A DNA stretch of 31,869 nt from CAZXGD01 sp046350455. GTDB taxonomy: Bacteria > Planctomycetota > Phycisphaerae > Phycisphaerales > SM1A02. How positions within the stretch are numbered: the first letter of the stretch is position 1; each line of letters opens with the position of its first letter. Below, piece by piece: positions 1 to 6,999 of this stretch. Position numbers and translations under genes: made by a program. The stretch covers positions 1 to 31,869 of the forward strand of contig JAXMAM010000031.1 of the NCBI GenBank assembly GCA_046350455.1. The letters run 5' to 3'. Under the pieces are notes generated by a model. The model did no database searches, was not told the origin of the DNA, and was given only the letters and a program-made list of their open reading frames with translations.

Positions 1-2
1 GC

Positions 3-626
3 ATCAATGAAGAACTGGTGCACGGCATCCCCGGCTCCCGCGCGCTGGAAGACGGCGACGTGGTGAGCGTGGATGTGGGCGTGCGCCTGAACGGCTGGTG
101 CGCCGACGCTGCCATCACCGTGGGCGTGGGCACCCTGGCCCCCCAGCACGCAGCGCTCATCCGCGGCGCGTGGGCAGTGCTGGAGCGCGGCATCCAGCTC
201 ATGCAGCCTGGCACGCGCTGGAGCACGGTGGCAGACGCCATGCAGCGCGTGGCCGTGGAGCACAGCCTGGGCATGGTGGATGGCTGGATGGGCCACGGCG
301 TGGGCCGCCAGGTGCATGAGGCACCGCAGGTCCCGTGCATGGTCACCCCCGGCCTGCGCGAGCAGCGCGACTTCACGCTCCTGCCAGGCATGGTGCTGGC
401 AGTGGAGCCCCTCCTGGTTGAGGGCGGTGGAACAACGATTGCAGCGGACGGCTGCGCCACACCTGTGGCCGCCACGCAGCTGCAGGATGGATGGACAGTG
501 GCGGTGGCCGACGGTCGGCGTGCCGCACATGTGGAACACACGGTGGCAATCACCCGGCACGGTCCCAGGATCCTGACGGGCGCCTTGCGCCAGGCACACA
601 CCCAGCAGGGAGGTTGCGGCCGGTAG
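3..626 (+). CDS. map: Type I methionine aminopeptidase (5' end outside window)
   Basis: Removes the initiator methionine from nascent proteins in the cytoplasm, using two divalent metal ions. The window begins inside the gene: the reading frame is open from base 3 (I-N-E-E-L-V-H-G-I-P-G, the usual start of the catalytic core), so the first GTG at 18 is not a real start. All five metal ligands of the pita-bread fold can be placed: Asp in VSVDVG, Asp in WCADAA, His in GHGVGRQVHEAPQVP, Glu in LAVEPLL and Glu in HVEHTVAIT. It lies directly before infA with a 16-base gap, the usual spc-operon position. Family and role are certain; only the N-terminus is missing. Confidence 0.95.
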   Translation: MNEELVHGIPGSRALEDGDVVSVDVGVRLNGWCADAAITVGVGTLAPQHAALIRGAWAVLERGIQLMQPGTRWSTVADAMQRVAVEHSLGMVDGWMGHGVGRQVHEAPQVPCMVTPGLREQRDFTLLPGMVLAVEPLLVEGGGTTIAADGCATPVAATQLQDGWTVAVADGRRAAHVEHTVAITRHGPRILTGALRQAHTQQGGCGR

Positions 627-642
627 CTCCGGCCCACTGCGC

Positions 643-858
643 ATGGCCAAAGAAGACAAGATCACACTCGACGCCGAGGTGGTCGAGGCGCTCCCGGACG
701 CCATGTTCCGCGTGCGCCTCCAGAACAACCAGGAAATCCTGGCCTACGTCAGCGGCAAGATGCGCAAGTTCTTCATCCGAATCCTCCCTGGTGATCGCGT
801 CACCATCGAGCTCAGCCCATACGACATGACCAAGGGCCGCATCGTCTACCGCTTCTGA
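643..858 (+). CDS. infA: Translation initiation factor IF-1
   Basis: IF-1 is a small OB-fold protein that binds the ribosomal A site during initiation. The 71-residue product has the normal family length and hallmarks: MAKEDKI at the start, the central FRVRLQN strand, KMRKFFIRILPGDRV and the C-terminal YDMTKGRIVYR. No good Shine-Dalgarno sequence precedes the ATG, so translation is probably coupled to map, whose stop lies 16 bases upstream. The order map-infA-rpmJ-rpsM is the usual one. Confidence 0.97.
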   Translation: MAKEDKITLDAEVVEALPDAMFRVRLQNNQEILAYVSGKMRKFFIRILPGDRVTIELSPYDMTKGRIVYRF

Positions 859-907
859 ACCACGCACCCGCACCGCACACCCCAGTACTTACTTCAAGAG
901 GAACGCC

Positions 908-1024
908 ATGAAGGTCCGCAGCAGCATCAAGCGTCGCACCATGGACTGCCAGATCGTGGTCCGCAAGGGCAAGCGCTTCGTCATCAACAAGAAGAACCCC
1001 CGCCTGAAGCAGCGCCAGGGCTAA
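908..1024 (+). CDS. rpmJ: 50S ribosomal protein L36
   Basis: A 38-codon gene encoding L36. It begins MKVRSSIKRR and ends with the diagnostic KQRQG. AAGAGGA lies just upstream of the ATG as a Shine-Dalgarno sequence. L36 often binds zinc through a C-x-x-C ... C ... H ribbon. Here only Cys14 remains: the first position of the CxxC is Thr11, the third ligand position is Asn, and no His is present. This is therefore a zinc-free (C-minus) form. Its place between infA and rpsM supports the identification. Confidence 0.95.
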   Translation: MKVRSSIKRRTMDCQIVVRKGKRFVINKKNPRLKQRQG

Positions 1025-1087
1025 GCCCCGCTGCCTCGGCATTTCTCGCATACCCGCACTTCTCGCATACCCACCTAAGGAACCACC

Positions 1088-1465
1088 ATGCCACGCATCG
1101 CAGGCATTGACATTCCCGAAAAGAAGAAGATCCGCTACTCGCTGCGCTACATCTATGGCATCGGCCCCAAGGTGTCTGACGACATCCTGAACAAGCTGGG
1201 CATTGATGGCGAGCGCCGCGCCAACACCTTGGACGACAAGGAGCTGGCCGCCATCGCCTCTGAGATTGACGCCACCTACCTGGTGGAGGGTGCGCTGCGC
1301 CGCGAGGTGCAGCAGAACATCCAGCGTCTGAAGGAAACCAAGAGCTACCGCGGTGAGCGTCACCGCAAGAGCCTGCCTTGCCGTGGGCAGCGCACGCGCA
1401 CCAACGCCCGCACCCGCAAGGGCCGCAAGAAGACCGTGGCCGGCAAGAAGGGCGTGAAGGGTTAA
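1088..1465 (+). CDS. rpsM: 30S ribosomal protein S13
   Basis: S13 sits in the 30S head and contacts the P-site tRNA and the 50S subunit. The 125-residue product starts MPRIAGIDIP, has the helix-two-turn-helix segment YIYGIGPKVSDDIL, and ends in the basic tail RTRTNARTRKGRKKTV followed by AGKKGVKG. An AAGGA Shine-Dalgarno lies at about 1077-1081. It is 63 bases after rpmJ and 36 before rpsK, the conserved alpha-operon order. Confidence 0.97.
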   Translation: MPRIAGIDIPEKKKIRYSLRYIYGIGPKVSDDILNKLGIDGERRANTLDDKELAAIASEIDATYLVEGALRREVQQNIQRLKETKSYRGERHRKSLPCRGQRTRTNARTRKGRKKTVAGKKGVKG

Positions 1466-1501
1466 TCCGCGCACCAGGCGCCCCGCACAGGAGCAATACC
1501 T

Positions 1502-1876
1502 ATGGCAAGCAAGAAGAAGATTCGCAAGAGCGTGGTGAAGGGCATCGTGCACGTCAATGCCTCCTTCAACAACACCATGGTCACCATCACCGACGTGAAT
1601 GGCGAGACCCTGGCGTGGGACTCGGCTGGCAGCGTGGGCTTCAAGGGCGCTCGCAAGAGCACGCCCTTTGCAGCCAGCCGCGCCAGCGAGAAGGCCGCCA
1701 GCAAGGCCCGCCGCATGGGCCTGAAGGAAGTGGAAGTGCGCGTGAAGGGCCCCGGCCCTGGCCGCGAGAGCGCTGTCACCGCCCTGCAGGCCGCAGGCCT
1801 CAAGGTGACGGGCATCGAGGACTGCACGCCCATCCCGCACAACGGATGCCGCGCTCCCAAGAAGCGCCGCGTCTGA
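1502..1876 (+). CDS. rpsK: 30S ribosomal protein S11
   Basis: S11 forms part of the 30S platform near the mRNA exit. The 124-residue product has the family motifs GIVHVNASFNNTMVTITD, GSVGFKGARKSTPFAA and the C-terminal signature TPIPHNGCRAPKKRRV. GGAG precedes the ATG by about nine bases. In most bacteria rpsD (S4) comes next; here the next gene is rpoA after a 146-base gap. Confidence 0.97.
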   Translation: MASKKKIRKSVVKGIVHVNASFNNTMVTITDVNGETLAWDSAGSVGFKGARKSTPFAASRASEKAASKARRMGLKEVEVRVKGPGPGRESAVTALQAAGLKVTGIEDCTPIPHNGCRAPKKRRV

Positions 1877-1964
1877 GTCTGGATCGTCTGCCCTCCGCCA
1901 TCAGCAGGAGGCTCCGCTGGCCTGGCAGCAGCAGAGCCATCCGATCAGGCGCAGGGTTCTTCAA

Positions 1965-1987
1965 AGGCCGCACAGCGTGTGCGGCTT
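1965..1987 (+). promoter_or_regulatory. Stem-loop in the rpoA leader
   Basis: A GCCGCACA / TGTGCGGC stem with a GCG loop, extended by one G-U and one A-U pair, lies in the 146-base gap between rpsK and rpoA, 35 bases before the rpoA start. No U-run follows, so it is not a normal terminator. It could be an mRNA processing site, an attenuator or a ribosomal-protein binding element; the function is inferred from position only. Confidence 0.4.
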
Positions 1988-2022
1988 CCTGGAGTCTGCC
2001 AGAGCAAGGATTGGTTTGAACT

Positions 2023-3033
2023 ATGCACGTTCGTTGGCGCGGGCTTGAACTCCCGTACAAGGTCGTCAAGGATGACCGTTCGTCCACCCCCACGTTCGGC
2101 CGCTTCATCGCGGAGCCGTTTGAGCGTGGCTTTGGCACCACCATCGGCAACAGCATTCGCCGCGTGCTGCTCAGCAGCCTGGAAGGCGCATCCATCACCA
2201 AGGTGAAGATCGCCGGCGTGCAGCACGAGTTCGGCACCATGCCGGGCGTGCTGGAGGACGTCACCGACATCCTGCTCAACATCAAGGGTCTGATCGTCAG
2301 CATGGACTCCGACGAGCCCAAGACCATGCGTCTGGCCGCCGAAGGTCCTGGCGAAGTGACCGCCGAGCTGCTGGAGCTGGATCCCAGCATCCACATCCAC
2401 AACCCGGACAAGCTGATCGCCACGCTGACCGACAAGCGCGACTTTGCCATCGAGTTCACGGTGGAGAAGGGCCGCGGCTACCGTCCAGCCACTGAGCACT
2501 ACAAGCGCGACGAGGACCAGGTGATTGGCGAGATCCCCGTGGACGCCATCTTCAGCCCAGTGCAGCGCGTGCGCTACCGCGTGGAAGACACCCGCGTGGG
2601 CCAGCGCACCAACTATGACCGTCTGGTCCTGGACGTGTGGACCAACGGCACTGTCAGCCCGGACATGGCCATGGTGGAGGCTGCCAAGATCCTGCGCAAG
2701 CACCTGAACCCGTTTGTGCAGTACGACATCGTCGGCGGCGAGACTGTGCCAGCCGACATCGCCACCAGCGACGCAGGCGACATGGAGCTCTTCAAGAAGC
2801 TCTCCATGCCTGTGGCTGATCTGGAACTGAGCGTCCGCGCCAGCAACTGCCTGGAGAGCGGCCGCGTCAACTGGATCTGGGAACTGGTGCAGAAGACCGA
2901 AACCGACCTCATGGAACTGCGTGCATTTGGTCGCACCAGCCTCCGCGAGGTGAAGAAGAAGCTCGAGGACATGGGCCTCGCGCTGGGCATGAAGCTGCCG
3001 GATGGCTTTGAGCCACCCGTGTCTGGTTCCTGA
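2023..3033 (+). CDS. rpoA: DNA-directed RNA polymerase subunit alpha
   Basis: Alpha dimerises to nucleate RNA polymerase assembly; its C-terminal domain contacts UP elements and activators. The 336-residue product has both parts: the N-terminal domain with FGTTIGNSIRRVLLSSLEG (dimer and beta contact region, residues ~38-56) and the C-terminal helix-hairpin-helix domain from about residue 258. That domain contains LELSVRASNCL, with Arg272 matching the DNA-binding arginine of E. coli alpha, and ends with the usual TSLREVKKKLEDMGL. The ATG at 2023 is preceded by AAGGA at 2006-2010, a rather long spacing. rplQ follows after 20 bases. Confidence 0.97.
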   Translation: MHVRWRGLELPYKVVKDDRSSTPTFGRFIAEPFERGFGTTIGNSIRRVLLSSLEGASITKVKIAGVQHEFGTMPGVLEDVTDILLNIKGLIVSMDSDEPKTMRLAAEGPGEVTAELLELDPSIHIHNPDKLIATLTDKRDFAIEFTVEKGRGYRPATEHYKRDEDQVIGEIPVDAIFSPVQRVRYRVEDTRVGQRTNYDRLVLDVWTNGTVSPDMAMVEAAKILRKHLNPFVQYDIVGGETVPADIATSDAGDMELFKKLSMPVADLELSVRASNCLESGRVNWIWELVQKTETDLMELRAFGRTSLREVKKKLEDMGLALGMKLPDGFEPPVSGS

Positions 3034-3053
3034 CCAGCTGAAAGGACACTGAT

Positions 3054-3641
3054 ATGCGTCACCGTATCGCTGGATACAAGCTCAACGTCACCACGGATCA
3101 CCGCCGCGCCATGCTGCGCAACCTGGCGGCTGGCCTGTTCGAACACGGCCAGATCGTCACCACGCCAGCCAAGGCCAAGGCGGTGCAGCCGTACGTGGAG
3201 CGGCTCATCACCATCGCCAAGCAGCAGAACCTGACGGCCCGCCGCACGCTGACAAGCCGGCTGACCGACCGCAAGCTGTTTGCCTGGGTGGCCGATGCCA
3301 ACACCAAGGAAGAGACCAAGACTGCCAAGTCCCGCCTGTGGGACCTGCCGTCTGACTCGGAGATCAAGCGCAATCGCTACGGCGACCTGCGCAAGAGTCC
3401 CCGCCTGGTGCAGCACCTGCTCACCAAGGTGGCTCCGCTGTACGCAGACCGCGCGGGTGGCTACACCCGCATCGTCAAGCTGGACAAGCGCCGGCTGGGC
3501 GACGGCACTGACCTGGTCATGCTGCAGTTGGTGGGCAAGGAAGAAGGCTCGCAGGTGAAGGGCCGCAAGAGCGTGCGCCGCACCACTGCCGACAAGCGCA
3601 CGGCCTTTGCCAAGAAGGTCCGCGCCAAGGCGCAGGCCTGA
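3054..3641 (+). CDS. rplQ: 50S ribosomal protein L17 (long form)
   Basis: L17 lies near the peptide exit tunnel. The 195-residue product starts MRHRIAGYKLNVTTDHRRAM and has the second conserved block PLYADRAGGYTRIVKLDKRR (residues ~128-147). E. coli L17 has only 127 residues. Here there is an extra segment at about residues 81-117 between the two conserved blocks, and a basic C-terminal tail after residue ~165 rich in Lys and Arg. AAAGGA precedes the ATG. It is the last gene of the operon and a terminator follows 50 bases downstream. Confidence 0.95.
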   Translation: MRHRIAGYKLNVTTDHRRAMLRNLAAGLFEHGQIVTTPAKAKAVQPYVERLITIAKQQNLTARRTLTSRLTDRKLFAWVADANTKEETKTAKSRLWDLPSDSEIKRNRYGDLRKSPRLVQHLLTKVAPLYADRAGGYTRIVKLDKRRLGDGTDLVMLQLVGKEEGSQVKGRKSVRRTTADKRTAFAKKVRAKAQA

Positions 3642-3690
3642 TCACCAGGGAGCTGGCGCGGGCCAGCGCTCCCTGCACACGCAACCATCC

Positions 3691-3727
3691 AGCGCGGCCA
3701 GCGCAACAGCTGGCCGCGCTGTGCTTT
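3691..3727 (+). terminator. Rho-independent terminator after rplQ
   Basis: A perfect 11-bp GC-rich stem, AGCGCGGCCAG (3691-3701) with CTGGCCGCGCT (3710-3720), closes an 8-base loop and is followed by GTGCTTTTTG. It ends the ribosomal operon and lies inside any pheS reading frame begun upstream of 3757, which argues for the later pheS start. Confidence 0.85.
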
Positions 3728-3756
3728 TTGCAGCGGGGTTTCGTACACTTGGCCGG

Positions 3757-4767
3757 ATGCTGGCACAGCTGGACAACACACAGCAAGAAGCGCTGGGCGC
3801 GCTGGCCGCCGCGCAGCACGCAGACGCCTTGGAGGCGTGGCGTGTGGCGTGGCTGGGCGGCAACGGCAGGCTGAAGACGCTGATGACCAGCTTGAAGGAT
3901 GTGCCCAAGGCTGACAAGCCAGCTGCAGGCAAGCGCCTGAACGAGCTGAAGGCCACGCTGGAGGCTGCATTTGAAGCCCGCCGCGCTGAGGTGGGTGGTG
4001 GCGCTGCTGCTGGCCCGGTGGTGGATGTCACCGAGCCTGGCGTGGAGCTGGCCACGGGCCGCCGCCATGTGCTTAGCCGCACCATTGATGAGATTGTGGA
4101 GGTCTTTGGCCGCATGGGCTTTGTGCTGGCAGAAGGCCCAGAGGTGGAGGACGAGTGGCACAACTTCACAGCGCTGAACATCCCAGAAGCGCACCCCGCG
4201 CGTGACGCCACCGACAACTTCTACATGGGTGGCGGCGGGGGGAGTGGCAGCGCAGGCGTGAAGCGCCTGCTGCGCACGCAGACCAGCACGGTGCAGATCC
4301 GCGCCATGGAAGCGCAGCGCCCGCCCATCAAGGTGGTGGCCACTGGCCGCGTGTACCGCCCCGACACGCACGATGCCACGCACTACTCCATGTTCCACCA
4401 GATCGAAGGTCTGTACGTGGACCGCGGTGTGACCATGGCGGACCTGAAGACCACGCTGGTGCAGTTTGCCAAGGCCTACTTTGGAGAGCAGGCCGAGGTA
4501 CGCATGCGCCCCAGCTTCTTTCCCTTCACAGAGCCCAGCGCAGAAGTGGACATGAAGATGCGGATCAAGGGCGAGTGGAAGTGGGTGGAACTGGGTGGCT
4601 GCGGCATGGTGGACCCCAACGTGCTGCGCGCTGTGAACATCGACCCAGAAGAATGGACAGGCTTTGCATTTGGCCTGGGCATCGAGCGCATCGCCATGCG
4701 CCGCTACGGCATCGCGGACATCCGCTGGCTGTTCGAGAACGACGCGCGCTTCCTGCGCCAATTCTGA
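3757..4767 (+). CDS. pheS: Phenylalanine--tRNA ligase alpha subunit
   Basis: Catalytic alpha subunit of the (alpha-beta)2 PheRS, which charges tRNA-Phe. The ATG at 3757 gives 336 residues (E. coli 327); an upstream extension would cross the terminator. An N-terminal coiled-coil arm (to ~residue 80) is followed by the class II core: HPARDATDNFYM (motif 1-2 region), RPDTHDATHYSMFHQIEG (motif 2 region) and GLGIERIAMRRYGI (motif 3). A small Gly/Ser-rich insertion lies at residues 158-167. pheT normally follows pheS, but the next gene is the TpsB transporter, so the beta subunit must be elsewhere. The 260-base gap after it shows a short hairpin without a U-run and nothing else I can support. Confidence 0.95.
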   Translation: MLAQLDNTQQEALGALAAAQHADALEAWRVAWLGGNGRLKTLMTSLKDVPKADKPAAGKRLNELKATLEAAFEARRAEVGGGAAAGPVVDVTEPGVELATGRRHVLSRTIDEIVEVFGRMGFVLAEGPEVEDEWHNFTALNIPEAHPARDATDNFYMGGGGGSGSAGVKRLLRTQTSTVQIRAMEAQRPPIKVVATGRVYRPDTHDATHYSMFHQIEGLYVDRGVTMADLKTTLVQFAKAYFGEQAEVRMRPSFFPFTEPSAEVDMKMRIKGEWKWVELGGCGMVDPNVLRAVNIDPEEWTGFAFGLGIERIAMRRYGIADIRWLFENDARFLRQF

Positions 4768-5027
4768 GTTCACCCTACAATCCGGTGGCCTGGGTCCGGA
4801 AACTGGTGGTTTCCAGCATGACCACTCCAGAAATGCGCTTCCGCACACTCCCAAGCCGACCAGACCTGATGCAAGCGGTGGCACTGCCCCAGCGTGGGGC
4901 TATGGTTCAGCCAGTAGGGATTGTGCAGGATGTGAAGAGTTGCGTACGTGCTGCAGCGCGTGCGAACCCGTGCGTTCTGGGTGCGGGCGGTTTCGTGTTG
5001 CTGCAGCCAACAACCTGTTTTTCTTGA

Positions 5028-6965
5028 ATGCTCCGCGATTCCACACAGCCTCTCGATCGGTCGCTTGCTGCCCGCCGCCGCGGACTGCAGGGTGCTTTGG
5101 CCATGGTTTCTGGCGCTGGACTGGCCGCCGCTGCAGCGGGGTTGGCACACGCAGACCCGCCGCCAGCCTCGCTGGTGCGCCCAGTGCCTGGCGCGACAGG
5201 CTCTGTGCTGGGTCCGCCAGCACCGCCGCCCAAGCCAGAAGTGCAGGACCAGGGCGCAGAGACGGTGATCTCAGGAGCTGTTACGGGCCTGAACGTGCGC
5301 ATCCAGCCAGCCAGCCATCCCAAGCTCCCCAGCGCGGATGACCTCAAGCAGCTGAAGGTGCCGCTGGTGGACCGCAACGGCGTGTGGCAGCCGGGGCCAG
5401 AAGGAACACCGGGCATCGCGCTGGGTGATCTGCGCGGTCCCATCTCGTCTGCTTCGGCGTATGTGTGCAGCAAGTCTGTGCTGGCCTTCTTCCGCGACAA
5501 GGGCATTGATGGCGTGGTGACGCGCGTGGTGGCGCCAGAGACCGGCAAGAGCGGCGACCTGGTGGTGGCTGTGATGGTGGGCACGGTCACAGGCGTGCGT
5601 ACGCGGTCCTATGAAACAGACGGCAGCGAGAAGGTGAACTCCCCGGAGTACGCGCGCATCGCAGCGCGCTCGCCCGTGGTGCCAGCCAAGGATGGCGACG
5701 CTGCCACGCTCCTCCAGCAGCAGATGCTGGAGGACTACCTGTCGCAGCTGAACCGCCTGCCTGGTCGGCAGGTGTCCTCGGACATCGGCCCAGGCGATGT
5801 GCCCGGCACCGTGCTCCTGGACTACCTGGTGCAGGACCGCAAGCCGTTCATCGTGCAGCTGCAGGGCTCCAACACGGGCACGCCAGCAAACGGGCGCTGG
5901 ATCGAGCAGCTGGGCATCATCGGCACGCGCCTCCTTGGCCTGGACGATGTTCTGGACATCCGCGCCGCCACCAACACCTTCCAAGGCATCTACAGCGTGG
6001 ATGGCAGCTGGGAAGGCCGCTTTGGCGACCTGGACGCCCTGCGCTGGCGCGTGAGCGGCGACTGGAGCCAGTACGACGCCAGCGACGTGGGCATCATCGG
6101 CAACAACTTCACCGGCACCACCTGGGGTGGCGGCGGTGCGCTGGTGTGGAACTGCCTGCAGGTGCATGACTTCTTCATGGACCTGGAGGGCGGCGCGCGC
6201 GTGTGGTACTCCGCGGTGGACCAGGCGCTGGGCGATCGCGGCTCCAGCGTGTTCCTGACGCCGTATGTGCAGTTGAACTTCTTCCAGCAGACGCGCGACT
6301 CGCTGCTGAGCGCCAACGTGGGCCTGGAGTGGACGGGCGCCAACGGCTCGCCCTACGACCTGGAGGTCATGGGCCGCACCAATCCCAGCACGGAGTGGTG
6401 GACGTTCCGCGGCATGGCCATGTACAGCGTCTTCCTGGACGGGGTGTTCGACCCCAACGCCATGACCGCGGTGCACCAGCTGACCGCGCGCATGAGCTGG
6501 CAGTACATCCCAGGCCAGGCGCGCGCCACGCCGGTCTCGCAGAACATCGTGGGCGGCTTCTACACCGTGCGCGGCTACGCGCAGGCGCTGGCCGTGGGCG
6601 ACAACACCGTGGTGGGCAGCCTGCAGTACGACTTCCACCTGCTGCGCGCGCTGCCAGATTCGCCTGCTGGCGAGCTGTTCGGCAAGCCGTTCCGCTGGAC
6701 CACCGAGACAGGGACGGGCATGCCCCCAAGCTGGGACATCAGCCCACACGTGTTCTTTGACGCTGGATACACCAGCGTGAATGGACCCACCGCTGGCGAA
6801 GTTCCGTCCGCCACGCTGACCGCAGCCGGCATTGGCGTCACCGCCATGATCGGCACGGACCTGAGCGTGACGCTGGACTGGGGCATTGCCCTGCAGGGGC
6901 AGAGCGATCTTGGAGTGAACGCGGGAGACACGCAGCTTTGGTTTGTCGGATCCATCAACTTCTAG
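5028..6965 (+). CDS. TpsB-type outer-membrane transporter (ShlB/FhaC/HecB family)
   Basis: Outer-membrane partner of a two-partner secretion system, exporting the TpsA protein encoded 34 bases downstream. 645 residues: a signal-peptide-like start (Arg-rich n-region, Ala/Gly-rich core ending LAHADPPP), a Pro-rich linker, POTRA-like periplasmic domain(s) around residues 85-200 (for example SKSVLAFFRDKGIDGVVTRV), and a beta-barrel to the end. The barrel has the loop-6 motif VRGY at residues 514-517, the conserved R-containing motif of the Omp85/TpsB superfamily. The protein ends in Phe (LWFVGSINF), as expected for a BAM-recognised barrel. No clear Shine-Dalgarno precedes the ATG at 5028; a later start near 5103 is possible but would lose the basic n-region. 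Strong call from motif and neighbour. Confidence 0.85.
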   Translation: MLRDSTQPLDRSLAARRRGLQGALAMVSGAGLAAAAAGLAHADPPPASLVRPVPGATGSVLGPPAPPPKPEVQDQGAETVISGAVTGLNVRIQPASHPKLPSADDLKQLKVPLVDRNGVWQPGPEGTPGIALGDLRGPISSASAYVCSKSVLAFFRDKGIDGVVTRVVAPETGKSGDLVVAVMVGTVTGVRTRSYETDGSEKVNSPEYARIAARSPVVPAKDGDAATLLQQQMLEDYLSQLNRLPGRQVSSDIGPGDVPGTVLLDYLVQDRKPFIVQLQGSNTGTPANGRWIEQLGIIGTRLLGLDDVLDIRAATNTFQGIYSVDGSWEGRFGDLDALRWRVSGDWSQYDASDVGIIGNNFTGTTWGGGGALVWNCLQVHDFFMDLEGGARVWYSAVDQALGDRGSSVFLTPYVQLNFFQQTRDSLLSANVGLEWTGANGSPYDLEVMGRTNPSTEWWTFRGMAMYSVFLDGVFDPNAMTAVHQLTARMSWQYIPGQARATPVSQNIVGGFYTVRGYAQALAVGDNTVVGSLQYDFHLLRALPDSPAGELFGKPFRWTTETGTGMPPSWDISPHVFFDAGYTSVNGPTAGEVPSATLTAAGIGVTAMIGTDLSVTLDWGIALQGQSDLGVNAGDTQLWFVGSINF

Positions 6966-6999
6966 GGCCCGCTGTGCCCGGGCGCACGGCAGGTGAAAC

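Noticed and set aside
4797..4818. Hairpin GGAAAC/GTTTCC shortly after pheS as a terminator
   Set aside because: Only six base pairs and no U-run.
3517..4884. Minus-strand open frame of 455 codons across pheS
   Set aside because: It lies opposite a certain gene and a terminator and has no coding-like features.
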